Assembly: GCF_022682495.2 (NCBI RefSeq)
Contig: NC_071389.1
Location: 57,744,239-57,808,238, forward strand
Length of the DNA: 64,000 nucleotides
Reading direction: 5' to 3'
Source: Desmodus rotundus
Taxonomy: Eukaryota; Chordata; Mammalia; Chiroptera; Phyllostomidae
Shown: one piece after another, positions 11,610-22,876 of the stretch
How positions within the stretch are numbered: position 1 is the first letter of the stretch
Layout of the letters: each line of letters starts with the position of its first letter
The notes under the pieces: model-generated
Database searches by the model: none
Seen by the model: the letters and a program-made list of their open reading frames with translations, nothing else
What the model was told of the DNA's origin: nothing
Program-made: the position numbers and the translations under genes

Positions 11610-12154
11610 TTGGGTTAGTCAAAAAGTCTATTGAGTTTTTTCCGTGTTATAATGCTTTATTGTCTTCAACTTCATTTGAAACAATTTTCTTAAACTGTAG
11701 TGTGACAGTTGTCATATCAACATGCATTTAAAAAAACATCAAAATTGGTGAGTTTTGGGGCAGCCATTTTATTAGTACAGATGGAAGAAAATAAGCAACA
11801 TTTTGGTGTATTATGGTTTATTACTGCAAGAAAGGTAAAAATGCAACTGAAATGCAAAAAAAAAATATTCCTGCAGTTCATGGAGAAGGTGCCATGATTG
11901 ATCGAACATCTCAAAAGTGGTTTGTGAAGTTTCTTTGCTCTACTGACATTTTGGCCAAATAATTCCTTGCTCTGGAGCTATAGTATGCATTGGAAGATGT
12001 TCAGCAGCACCTCTGGTCTCTACCCACTAGAAGCCAATAGTGGAAGATAGCTGATATACTCCAAAAATCCAAATCAATAAAATTATTGGTGAAAATGAAA
12101 AGTGTATTTTTTATTTTATAGAAAAACAGTAAACAGACTTTTTGACCAATCTAA
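11610..12154 (+). mobile_element. Mariner (Tc1/mariner) nonautonomous copy with captured MER20
   Basis: The ends are imperfect inverted repeats: 'ttgggttagtcaaaaagtct' at 11610-11629 pairs with the last 20 bases, about 17 of 20 matching. The left flank is TA-rich; an exact TA duplication on the right is not clear. The 5' part encodes the remains of a mariner transposase N-terminus ('ENKQHF', then a frameshifted helix-turn-helix region). The 3' part resembles the mariner C-terminal end and 3' UTR. The centre, about 11939-12040, is not mariner but MER20-like. At 545 bp it is less than half the length of a full mariner (about 1.3 kb), so it could only be mobilised by transposase from elsewhere. 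Confidence 0.85.
11939..12040 (-). mobile_element. MER20 (hAT-Charlie) fragment inside the mariner
   Basis: 'gatgttcagcagcacctctg' (from 11997) and 'ctctacccactagaagcca' (from 12018), preceded by 'ctactgacattttggcc' (from 11940), follow the order of the MER20 consensus in reverse orientation, as I remember it. Only about half of MER20 is present and neither terminal repeat is included. Confidence 0.75.
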
Positions 12155-12929
12155 AAGCTAAAACTATGTATGCATCTGTGTGTTTGTATATACAAATATA
12201 AGGCTAAAATAAAAGTACTTAATGGAAGGTTAAGACTTTTGTTTTTAAAAAGTTTCATGTCTAGGCAGGACTAGTTTAAGTAATGACACGATATCTTTTT
12301 AAAACAAGAAGGTAAACAGAAAAGTAAAACCTAACACACAACTATTTTAAATTCATAATTCCCTAGGACAAGATTCTGTGGCAGAGAACACAAGGTTAAA
12401 TGCCTATAAGGGGCACACAGATAACAGATCTCTGGGAAGCAGACTGAATTCTATCGGATGAACTGCTAAAAGAGGGAAGTCATTACCCAGGCCAAACTGA
12501 TTTCTGCCATGAGCTAATGTGAGCTCAATACCACCTGACTGAATTTTTCAAGAGAAGACAAAAATCCAGACTTTTATGTCAATACTCACACTTTATTTTA
12601 AGATAGCAAATAATTCCAAAAATTTAAGGTTAAAAACATGTCAACATCAATTGGCAGTCTCTATTTTTAAAGCTTTTATAGAAGATTCTTGAACTAAGTA
12701 GGAAAAGTAAAATTAAGAGCATCATTTGGAGATAAGTGGAAAATTCAGCATACCTCTTTTGAAGTATAGGTTTGAAGATCATGAGTGGTTTGTGAAAATT
12801 TTAAGATGGAATAAAGATACATATAGTCTCTAAACTATGACAAGAGAAGATTGTTTTGGCATAAAAGTTGATTATAGAATTTTAATAATTGATCTAATTA
12901 TAATAATTACCCTTCTTTAGTATTATCTG
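12155..12929. other. Unique stretch, no gene seen
   Basis: No repeat or exon recognised. A moderately GC-balanced segment at about 12370-12540 could be an old LTR or DNA transposon relic, but I cannot place it. Confidence 0.45.
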
Positions 12930-13115
12930 TATCTAAGTACCTGGCAAACATTCCACAAATATTTTCTCAATCTTCTGAAAGGACTTACATAAGTATTATT
13001 ACTGAAGATGAAGCAAATGGGGCATAAGAATGAAGTAACTTCCAAATTTCCTACACAATAAGAACTTAAATCCAGCTTTTCTGGACTACAAAGTCTGCTT
13101 CCAATTATTTGGGTC
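12930..13115 (-). mobile_element. MIR SINE
   Basis: Reads as antisense MIR: an 'agtacctggcaaacat' block, a run like 'gaagatgaagcaaatggggc' near 13003 matching the 'gatgaggaaactgaggc' core, then 'taagaacttaaatccagc' near 13060. Strongly diverged. Confidence 0.55.
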
Positions 13116-15734
13116 CAAAATCAGATAGGTATGTGTATGTCTAGTTGACTGCAACAGCTCTCTGTGGGGCTCATTGTCTCTAGTTGCTTGCAATTAACTC
13201 TTTGGGGGCCTGGGAAACTAGTGACTAGTCATTAGACATTGGCAATTCAGCTACGAGTAACGAGTTGCTACCTTAGTTGACATCTCTGAAATATCTCTAG
13301 GACAGCTGCCAGGCAAGACTGGAAGGTTTATCGCAATGCTGTTTGTGTAGTTAAGAAAAAAAATGCCGCCAAAAGCCCAGTTGGAAGCAGTATATCTAAG
13401 GATAAATGAAGGAAGGAACGTGAAAGATGCGTACAGGGTGAATAAGTACGATGGATTTGGCAATCAGTCCAGTGTGTACAATAAAATAAAAAAACGATGA
13501 GTCAGTGATTCAGGCAAGGTTTTTCTTAAAGGATTTTACTGTGTAAATTAGAAAGAATGATTATAAGGTACTATACTAAGAAACAGGGAGCATTTTGCAT
13601 CAATAAAAGTAGATTAAGATAGAATACGCAGTTAAGTTATATAGTATAATGATTCTAGCCACATTGTTGTAATTTAAATAAAAATAATTTTATCAATAAT
13701 TGAGGAACTTTCCCCAAAGCCTACTATTCACCTACTGTATTTTATTTTTAATCATTAATTTAAGATTTTTAAAATCTGAATCCTAATGTTCAGTGTTTGT
13801 TCTCTTGACAAAATATTGACAAGCTGAGTAAAATACTCACTGAGTGCGTCTGATGGGCAAACATGCTTCATGCTGCATTGGATCAGTAACCGACGGATGG
13901 ATTTTGGCCGTTTTGTTTTGAGCTGTCAGCTAAATTTCTCTTGGGCATTTTTTCATTGCTGTGCATCTGAGCAAAATAATATTTTGTTGTTGGTCATAAT
14001 TAATAATTCATTGAAATATACCAGATGAATGCACTCAAAATATGGATGTAAATCTTATTATGTCTCTGAGTATAACAGTCCCAGTACTGCGTGATTTTTG
14101 TGATATGAACTGCAGTTATATGTTAGTTCGTTCACTATCAGAAAAAGTTGAAAATCATAAAATAAAAAAAAATGACAGATTCTTTTTTTTGCTTACAAAT
14201 GAGAAAACAGATTAGTAAAATGTGAAATGAGCCATTCTGGCAAAGTTGAATTTGAGCTTCAAGTGTAAACACTTGAGTTAATGGCTGGGGCTTCTCAATC
14301 TCAGAAGCTCTGGTGCATGGGGAGGGTGAAGCAGAGGTTATGGAAGCTCTTCAGCATTTTACTTAGAACATCTTTATAGGACTTAATTAGGCAGATTACC
14401 TGTTATGCATGGTGCAGTGTGCTGAACACTTTTAAACTGGTATGTCCTTAAGGCAAATGGAAGGCAAAGTCAGAAAGAATTACACTCTACACAAATAACT
14501 CTGAGCATTTTATTAGTGGACCTCATAGAAATGAAATCTTCCTTGCCAATGCACCATTTAACGTTTAACTCAATTGAGTACCACAGAGTTTGTTAAATGT
14601 GGAAGGGCCATCTGGATTTATGGATTCAACCTGACTACCCTTTAGTGGCTTTTTTTTTTCCCTAGTGACAGCACTGGAGCTTTGAAATAAAGCAAAAACC
14701 TACAGTTTTTAACACTATGTGCTTTGTTCTAAGTTACCAGGTAACTCACAAAAAGACAAATTTGCTCCTTTAAAAACAGTATTCTACAATTAGAACTTGA
14801 AAAGTAAAATTACTTAACATATACTTATGAACAGTAACTGTTTACTAATTATTTCCGGAAGCAAATGTTAACTTGCTAGATATATGTTCAATTCCTGATT
14901 CCATTTAATCACTTTATTCCTCTAACCACCCACAGGGAAGGGTCACTGTGTCAAGCAATCCTGAATGGTATTTTGTGTGAATTCGGAACAAAGCTTTTAA
15001 AGGCCAGAGGTTTAGGGACATAAACCAGATGTGCTCATTTTAAAAAGTCTACTTGGTTTGTGGGGAGAAAGGTCAGCCTCTCAGATCTTTTAAAAATCTT
15101 ACTGTCAAACACATTCCATGGAAACTAAACATTTTACTATTCTCAGAGTGATGCTACACTGACTTTTTTTTTTTCTTTTGGATGAAATATTTGCTCTGAT
15201 CTGTATCGTACATGAGTCTTTTCTACATTCAGAATACAATAAAATACTTGAAGATTTCCTTAATCATTTAAAAACTCTTAAAATATGTCAGAATGTTTAC
15301 ACTTTCATTCCACAGAAGTGATTTTGAATTATTTTTTAAAAATTGTCATTTGCAAAACAAAGGTGTGACTTAAGTGTCAATTCTCAATTATTTGTGGAAC
15401 CTAAATCTAGGTTATAAAGTGGTTATTAAAAAGACTTTTATAAAGATATGTTTATACAGAGTTGAACTCCTTCCATCTTTTCTATAGCAACAAATTAGAT
15501 TTAAAAGGAATTTATTGAAATTCATACTTCAATATTTTTGTAAGATACAAATTATGTTGAATTTTTGTTTACACTATTTTTTAACTGTGCATACAATTCA
15601 TGTAGAAATAGGTATTTCTTTATTGTAACATCACTGATTTTTGTTTACCTAACTCCTGAATAAATTGTGCTTGTGTGTAAGGAGTTCCCTGGTTCCCATC
15701 TAGTCAGACTTCCAAAGGCAGCATTGTGTTTAGC
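13116..15734. other. Unique stretch with conserved-noncoding-like character
   Basis: No transposon recognised over about 2.6 kb and no coding potential. Segments near 13800-14120 and 14500-15700 contain TAATTA/ATTA words in balanced, low-repeat sequence. That is often how vertebrate conserved enhancers look, but conservation cannot be judged from one sequence. Confidence 0.45.
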
Positions 15735-15968
15735 AGTGTGTGCATTGAGGGCTTACGGCCTTGGGCTGAATCCTGCTTCCTAGCTGTACAGTCCTGGGTA
15801 AATTGCTTAACTCTTTAAACCTCAGTTTTGTCAAATACAAACTGAGATGATAACATATGCATTTCATGTGGTCAATAAGAAGATTAAATGAAAAACCATA
15901 TGATATGGGAACCTAGTGCCTGGTACAACAGTTCCTGGTACATTGTAAACACTCAATAAATATAATTT
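15735..15968 (+). mobile_element. MIR SINE, near full length
   Basis: The copy runs in MIR order: 'tgggctgaatcctgcttcct' near 15763, 'tagctgtacagtcctgggta' near 15781, 'cctcagttttgtcaaatac' near 15820, 'agattaaatgaaaa' near 15881, and the tail 'cactcaataaatata' near 15949. At about 230 bp it covers most of the element. Confidence 0.85.
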
Positions 15969-16004
15969 TGCTATTTTATTTATTTTGAAATTAACTTCAC
16001 TTAT

Positions 16005-16208
16005 TTACTTTTTAGAGGAAGGGGAAGGGAATGGGAAAGAGAGGGAGAGAAACATCGATATGAGAGAGAAACATTGATCAGTTTCTCTGGTATATGCCTC
16101 AACCAGGGACCGAATCCCCAACCCAAGCATGTGTCCTGACAGGTATGAAACCAGCAACCCTTCATTGTGCAGGGTGATGCCCAACAACTGAGCCACACCG
16201 ATCAGGGC
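16005..16208 (-). mobile_element. Ves SINE (bat-specific)
   Basis: In reverse complement this reads as the Ves structure: tRNA-like head ('tgtggctcagttgttgggca' ends near 16195), the 'ggacacatgcttgggttggg' block (around 16120-16140), the repeated 'atgtttctctc' motif and the CT-rich stretch near 16011-16060. Moderately diverged, so not a young copy. It lies 36 bp downstream of the MIR at 15735-15968. Confidence 0.9.
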
Positions 16209-16284
16209 ACTTAATAAATAATGATAGAGTTTGAAAAGCACTGTGTTTGTCTTCTAGTTTAACCCTCTGATTGTAGCCAATTTG

Positions 16285-16425
16285 CTTTTTTCCCCTTTAC
16301 TTTTATTATGGACACAGTTACAGATGCCCCCATTCCCTCCCACTCTTTGCCCACCTCCTCCCAGCCCCCACCCTCCCTTTCCTCTGGCCATTAACACACT
16401 GTTGTCTATGTTCATGTTCTTTAAA
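16285..16425 (-). mobile_element. L1 3' UTR fragment, antisense
   Basis: C-rich strand with 'cacactgttgtctatgttca' near 16396, the reverse complement of the 'gacaacagtgtgg' 3' UTR block at 11390-11404. Only the UTR remains. Confidence 0.7.
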
Positions 16426-17222
16426 ACCTCTTAGCCCTTTAAATGTCTATATTAAAACAAACAATTTAGATGTCTATATTATAACAAGCCTTGTATACTC
16501 CTGTGAAAAATCCAATGAGACAGGGCATGAAATAACCTAGCGACATTGCTCAATAAAGTTACATAAACATTTAATTTAAAATGCTTTATGCATTGTGCTT
16601 ATATCTATTGTTAAAATAATTTGAATTAAACTGAGACTGGATTTACATCTGCGTTGTTGGATCATGTGTTGTGGCAGAGCCCACAAATTGCTTCCCGATG
16701 CCTTCTTTTGTAATAGAATGTCTTACTTCTGCTGGCCACGTGAACTGGAATGATGTTGTATTTCCTAGATTCAGTGCTCCACTTCTCAGCAGAGAGGAAA
16801 GTAATGCTGAGTCTCTACAAAGGCTCATTCCTGAACAACAAACAGACAAAAAAACTTCCTACTGCCTGGCAAATGTCACTTATATTGTAGCCCTTTGATA
16901 CTAAAATGTGTAGCAATTTGCCCACATTGGAACACACACTTAATATGCATATAAATTTTTGCTTCCTGCCCACAGTGATTCTGCAAACAATATCTACTTA
17001 CTGCACACCTTCTTTACGCTAATACATCTCACGCATTATTGCTCCCAACCAAGTATCTTACTTTTCATAGCAGAAGTGGAGCAAGGGGCTGGTTACCACG
17101 TCATGACACGTGCTCCATGATACAGCCATACCGAGCCTTCTAAAAGAATGGAAGACTATGTTTACTACTTAGTAATGGTTCCAACTGAAAAATAACCTTA
17201 TAAGATTTGGTAATTTTATATA
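16426..17222. other. Unique stretch, no gene seen
   Basis: No repeat recognised. Complementary 68- and 75-codon frames overlap at about 16640-16900; neither resembles a known protein. Confidence 0.5.
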
Positions 17223-17969
17223 CAGTCATACCTCAGTACCCGTAGGCTTCAGAGCTTGTCAAACCCTGTGCTCATCGCATTTTGATAAGAAAATAATGTT
17301 TCAGCCCAGGCACTTGCTTGAAACGTGTTGCACTTGCTAGAACGTGTATGAGTCATGGTAAATGTGCAGTAAATGGGTTGAGGTTCAAAACTTTGTGGAA
17401 CAAAGTATGACCCAGACAAAGCTCTAACAAGCCAAAATGTGAACCTATTTAATGGATAGACAATGTCACACTTTAGAAAAATTTTGAAACATAGAAACAA
17501 GTTTCTCTTGATAAATTTTTAGAAAACTCTCTAAATCTGAGTCTCCAACAGCGTTCAGTTGTTGGAGCCAAGAGACAGAAAACAGAAGAAACCCTGAGAA
17601 ATCTCCTGAAATTGCCCGGGAAGAGGATTCCTCTTCTAAAAATTAATTCTTCCCTTCCTTATCCTCTACCTCACCACCATCCCGTCGTGGCAGGAACTCC
17701 TCTTTGTACAGGTAATATGAAGTTAAATTTTATTTCATTTTTATGTAATTAATTGCTTTTTTATCCATGTTTGTTTAGTTTTAAGATTCTGTATTACAAA
17801 ACCTCATTGCTCAATATTAGCCCAGTAAAATGTGGAAGTTCTGGGGAACTTTCACAAATTATTTCTACTCACATTATTTCTTAAAGGAAAAGTTTGTTCT
17901 GTACTCATCAGTTTAGGCACTCATTGCAAGTTCTGGAACGAATTAATGACAAGTATCGAGGTACTACTG
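17223..17969. mobile_element. Tigger/pogo-like Tc1-mariner element, 747 bp, TA target sites
   Basis: Both ends begin CAGT..TACCTC as inverted repeats (about 15 of the first 21 bases pair), and each end is flanked by TA (17221-17222 and 17970-17971), the target duplication of the Tc1/mariner superfamily. Many former CpG sites appear decayed to TG/CA. An internal stretch near 17570-17640 is rich in Glu, Lys and Ser codons, like the acidic tail of a Tigger-type transposase, but no intact frame or catalytic triad is visible. I cannot name the subfamily. Confidence 0.75.
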
Positions 17970-17975
17970 TATCGT

Positions 17976-18000
17976 ACATACACATACACACACACACAAA
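17976..18000. repeat. (CA)n microsatellite
   Basis: Short interrupted CA run immediately after the right end of the Tigger-like element. Confidence 0.85.
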
Positions 18001-18059
18001 TAGATAATCTTCTCAACTTACCACCAGTATGATGGTGCTATTCTTGACACAGCTGAAAC

Positions 18060-18860
18060 ACGGGGGACTGGGAAGCAGGAATGGGAATGGGAATGGCGCC
18101 TGCCAGAATTCCACTTTATCATCCATTCACAAAACATTAGTTACAATCTCTCTGACCTTGGCCTCTACCAGCTTATAGATCTTAGTCCACAAGGAAGACA
18201 TTCTTTCACTATGGGATACACTGATCGCTCTATTGGATTCAGAGTTGGGCCTGTCACCTGGCCATTCTCTATTCTCATGACATTTAGTCAATGGGCACAG
18301 AAGGTGGTTGTGTTATGGGGTACAGTGATTGATCCTCATTAATCAGAGAAAAGAGTGTGGCTGTTGCACATTGGGATGCAGGAAAGAGTTGGACCCCAGT
18401 ACACCATCTCATGTGCCTGGCAGAACTGCCTTATGCCCATGAAGAGTGAATGAAAAGAGCTATAGTACCTCAGCATAAGAGGACCACTGAGAGTTCAGAC
18501 CCTCCAGGTGTGAATGTTTGTTAATCATCCAAAGAGTGAGTCTTGTGAGGCTGTTGATGAGAAGCAAATGAAACATGGACTTGCAAAGAAAGGAATAGAA
18601 TGATAAATACAGCCGTGGCATGACCACCAGCTCTACAAGTGAGGCCTTCAGTAGGTAAACCACATATTTTTCCTTGTTCTGGGATGTATATCTTTAGACT
18701 AACTAATTCTAAATTTTCCCTCCATTCCTTACTTTCTCCTATAATTTTATACACCATGTGGGTGGTGGTTAACTTTATAATTGTATCCTTGGCTTACAAG
18801 ATATCAAGAGAGGGCTGTGACTGAATTAGCAGAGAAAGGATTACATGGAAATGGGAACAG
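18060..18860 (+). mobile_element. Probable ERVL-type endogenous retrovirus internal fragment
   Basis: The region around 18290-18660 has the word order of the dUTPase-containing end of ERVL/MERV-L pol: a 'gtgattgatcctcatta' block near 18325, followed by a Gly/Pro-rich stretch. It has several in-frame stops and indels, so it is a dead relic. No LTR is apparent on either side. Family assignment rests on remembered word order and is uncertain. Confidence 0.35.
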
Positions 18861-21172
18861 GGCTTGGTGGAGTCCTTTTCATTTATAGAGGGATAGTTGC
18901 ATCGCCTTAGCTAGGATATTGTTGTGGTTCCAGTTGTTGGTTGTTGTTTTAAAATTTAGATCTAAGATGAAGAGTATATATACTTGTGAATGGCAAGTAC
19001 TTTCAGAGACTGGCTCAAACAAACTTGGTTTAAAATGCTCCTGTGCTATCTTGTACTACAGAGGCTGAAAAAAATAAAATAAAAATAAAAACATTTCCCT
19101 ATCTCCTTGCATCTAAAATTCTGTTTTACTTTAGTTTCTGCCAAATGTGTCTGTGGCTTAGAACTGGAACTGAGTTATGCAACCAGAGATGCGGAACACG
19201 ACGCATCCATTTTGGCAACAAGGTTTGTAGCAGAAGCATCAAGTAGGATGACTCTCTGCAAAGGTGTGGGCAGCATCCCCACTGGGGCAAGGATAGTGAG
19301 GTTCTATAGCCCCAGCTTCCGGATTCAGTGGCTTCTTTGGAAATGGGGGTGGTAGCTTTGCTGCTGTTATCAAAGGCACTGTGGTTTGGGGAACTGGAAG
19401 ATTTCTCTCTCTGCTCTGAGCTAGACCAAATCACTCAGTTCTTATGATACCATAGTTGGTCAATCTACAGTTTAATTAACTTCAATGTAACAAATATTCA
19501 TTCTGCATCTGTCCCATGCAAAACTATATGTTAATACAAAAATGAAGATGGTGTGATTCCTTTATTCAAGGAACTCACAATCTTATACATGAGGCAGTCA
19601 CTATGATATGTCAGGCTCTAATTGAATTACGGGAAGCATGGTGATGCCCGTAGCTAAATTGAGAAGCACAGGGACCAAGCAGATCTGATAGGACATTTCT
19701 TGAGTTGTTTTCTGATTTGCTGCACTGGAAATGCCTATATAAAATCAAGCCAGGGATGCCCCATGGATTTTTAAAGTCTTGAGGTCCAAATAGGGGTCAA
19801 GGTTAGAAATGAAGGTTTCAGGGTAATATATTTAGAAAGGAAGATGATGCCTGTCTGGCATTTTAAGCAACACTAATCTCCCCACTGATGTTTGTTGTAT
19901 AGAACCAAGAATTTTTGCAACAGTGTTGAAAAGTAATACAGAGAATAGAAGTTAATAAATTTAAGAAGAATATATTTTAGGTAATTGAAATGACCTTAAG
20001 GACTTGTTTTATATAATGCTGGTTGAGATTTTGAAGGGAATCAGAACCATTTGAATTACTTCTGTTAATTTAGACTTCTTTTTACTCACCTGAAGAGGTT
20101 TGGAAATCTTAAGGTGTATTTTTAAGAATATTTAATTAAATTATTTTATCTGCAAATCTTGCTTTTTAAAATGTTCATTATTACAAATTGGTTAACAGGT
20201 TTTAGCGAATTTGCAGAAGCTATAGGATTTTTCAAGGGGCAATAAGCACTCATCAATATATAATTTAAAATCTCTTTTTTCCAATATTGTTTGGGTTAGC
20301 AAATACAGTGTGTTAAAACCCATCATCCTTGGAGATATCCAGTGATCTTTGTCTTCCCTTGTTTGATGGAATAGACTGAGATCCTGTTTCTTATTTGTTC
20401 AATTTTTAGCATTCCCAGGGAAATACAGTTTATGAAGAAACGTCTCAATTATGTCTGATTGTATACTCACTTATGAATTAACAACAGATGTTGAAGTTCT
20501 TTTTCTCTAAAAATATTGAACTGCATAACTTACTGGGAAAGAAAAATCATAGTTCCAAAACTGCTGACTTTACCATTATTGAAGATTTTTATTAAAAAAT
20601 GGTGTATAGCGATTCAAAAAATTTTTTAAAAATTAAAAAAACCCTGCTACATGTGACATAATTTCAATCAAAATAAACTGCAAGAAAAGGAAAATCAGTG
20701 GAAATCAGCAAATCTGGAAATAAGATTTAATACATATCAGTTTTTCTGTATTTGGTTTTAATTGCTAGTAAATGCCAGTAACTGTAGGATACTAGCAAGG
20801 TAGTTTGTGCTCGTGAAACAGAGTCAAAAAAATTTTTTTTTTCTATGCACTTAGTGTCATAGAAACAAAGAATTTTAAAGCTGTATTTTTGCTCAGAGAC
20901 TATCTAGCTTAATCCCTTGATTTCATCCATGAGGGCATTTAAGGCCACAGAGGCAAAACAATTGTCCTCTGTTTTATGGCTATTAATGTCAGAATAAAAA
21001 TGGCTCTGCTGTTTAATTGAGAACTTGGAATAACACATACAGGTCAGTATCATTGCCTTCTTTTGTCTCTTAATCAGAGAAACTGAGAGTCAGAAAACTG
21101 CGGTAGAGTCTAATTTGAATCATAAGTCTATGATTTCCTTCCCTCCACTACAGTTGAAAGTATTTAAATAAA
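18861..21172. other. Unique stretch with possible old repeat relics
   Basis: A GC-richer block at about 19160-19430 has overlapping frames on both strands without a recognised product. At 20865-20990, 'gaattttaaagctgtatttt' followed by 'gactatctagcttaatccc' resembles an ancient mammalian interspersed repeat of unresolved family. The rest is AT-rich and unassigned. Confidence 0.45.
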
Positions 21173-21990
21173 ATTGTTGGTGAGGATGTGGAGAAAAGGA
21201 AACACTCATAAACTATTGGTGGGAATGCAGACTGGTGCAGCCACTGGAAAACAGTATGGAGTTTCTTTGAAAAATTAAAAACAGAACTGCCTTGTGCCAC
21301 AGTGATTCCATTCGTGGGGTTATATATGAAGAAATCCAAAATATTTTTTGAAAGAATAAATGTATCCTTGTGTGCACTGCAGCATTGTTTACACAAGGCA
21401 AGATTTGGAAGCAGCCCAGGTGCCCATCGGTAGATAAGTGGATAAAAAAGCTGTGGTACATTTGCACAATGAAATACTACATGGCTGTAAAACCAAGGGT
21501 GTGGGGGGGACTTACTTTTTGGGACAACATGGAAGGAACTGGAGACTATTATACTAAGTGAAACAAGCCAGTCAGAGAGAAAGACAAATGCCATATGATT
21601 TCACATGAATGTGAAATTTAATGAACAAAATAAGCTAACAAACAAAATGGAAACAGATTCATAGGTACAGAGAACAGACTGACAGCTGTTAGGAGGGAGA
21701 GAAGTTAGGGGACTGGGTGAAAAAGTGAAGGGGCTAAGCAAAAGCAACAACAAAAAAAACCCCAACTCTTAGATACAAACAACAGTATGGCGATGACCAC
21801 AGGGAAAGGGGGGTGGGGCAGGTAGGAAAGGGTAAAGGGTGCATAAGTGGTGATGGAAGGAGACTTGACTTTGGGTGATGAACATACAATACAATAGACA
21901 GATGATGTATTATGGAATTATACGCCTGATACCTATATCATTTCATTAACCAATGTCACCCCAATAATTTCGATACAATTTATTTTGAAT
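21173..21990 (+). mobile_element. L1 LINE, 5'-truncated: ORF2 tail plus 3' UTR
   Basis: Starts in the ORF2 C-terminal region ('ggtgaggatgtggagaaaag' near 21180), runs through the motif ending 'MKYYMAVK' (about 21470-21492), then the 3' UTR with 'gtggtgatggaaggagactt' near 21847 and 'accaatgtcaccccaataa' near 21949. The ORF2 part has frameshifts and is inactive. The 148-codon open frame on the opposite strand (21148-21594) is only its antisense shadow. Confidence 0.9.
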
Positions 21991-22084
21991 GTCAATTCCT
22001 GAAAACTCTTTCCAATACTGGAGATAGTGACTCACGCATGAATAATGTGCCCTGAAGACCAGTCCACGAAGCAGAGTCCCGCAG

Positions 22085-22635
22085 ATTCTAAACTGCAGTA
22101 AGGTGCCGTGGGACACTGCAAGAAACCAGTGTGAAATATTTTAATATTTGAAGTATTCCTCTGCTCAACATCTGTCAAACGTCATGCGAGTATTACTTTG
22201 AGGTAGTTCACAGTTTCAACTTTAGATTTTACTTTCCTTTCGATGACATGATATTTTTGCAAAGTTGGGATTTTGGCAAATGCTTTGATCAAAAATCAAA
22301 ACAAACAAACAACAACAACAACAGAAAACAATCCCAAGCAAATAATAATATGTAATCAGTAGTTAAGATGGTGGCATCAGATCGGATTCAACTGCTTCAG
22401 TGTACAGTACTCAGCAGGCAAGGACATTTGATTTACTTAATCATATTTAAATATAAAATAAAATTATTTTTTCTTTAAATTTCTAGTGTTATTTTTTCTA
22501 AATTTTATTAAGCTGTTTTACTTAACTACTTAGTAAATAAAACTGCTAAGTATTATTTTGGCATCAGAGTACCATGAAATAATTATTGAAACACCAAGGG
22601 TACCATCAACCTAAAAAGTTTGAGAACCACATAGG
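22085..22635. mobile_element. hAT-type DNA transposon remnant
   Basis: A 'gtgccgtgggacactgcaag' phrase near 22102 and the right end 'aaaaagtttgagaaccac' (22613-22630) are typical of hAT terminal sequence. The middle contains a (CAA)n run at 22296-22323. The left terminal repeat and an 8-bp target duplication were not found, so the extent is approximate. Confidence 0.4.
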
Positions 22636-22674
22636 TCCCATTCTTCTTTGATGTGATCAGGTCAAGCAAAATGT

Positions 22675-22876
22675 TTTATTTATTTATTTATTTTTAGAGA
22701 AGGGAAGGGAGGGAGACAGAGAGGGAGAGAAACATCAATGTGTGGTTGGCTCTCATACGTCCCCGACTGGGGACCTGGCCTGCAACCCAGGCATGTGCAC
22801 TGCCTGGGAATCAATCTGGGGACCATTTGGTTCACAGGATGGTGTGGCTCAATCCACTGAGCCACACCAGCCGGGA
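22675..22876 (-). mobile_element. Ves SINE (bat-specific)
   Basis: In reverse complement: tRNA-like head at about 22835-22876 ('tgtggctcagtggattgagc'-like), 'cccaggcatgtgcactgcc' block near 22786, 'ggggacctggcctgcaa' near 22769, CT-rich stretch with 'aaacatcaatgtgtggttg' near 22730, and a TTTA-repeat (reverse-strand A-rich tail) at 22675-22695. Closer to the usual Ves form than the copy at 16005. Confidence 0.95.

Noticed and set aside
18060..18860. Intact retroviral gene
   Set aside because: The ERVL-like stretch has multiple stops and indels and no flanking LTRs, so only a degraded relic is supported.
21148..21594. 148-codon minus-strand open frame, the longest in the window
   Set aside because: It lies antisense to L1 ORF2 tail and 3' UTR sequence; the same region reads as L1 on the plus strand.
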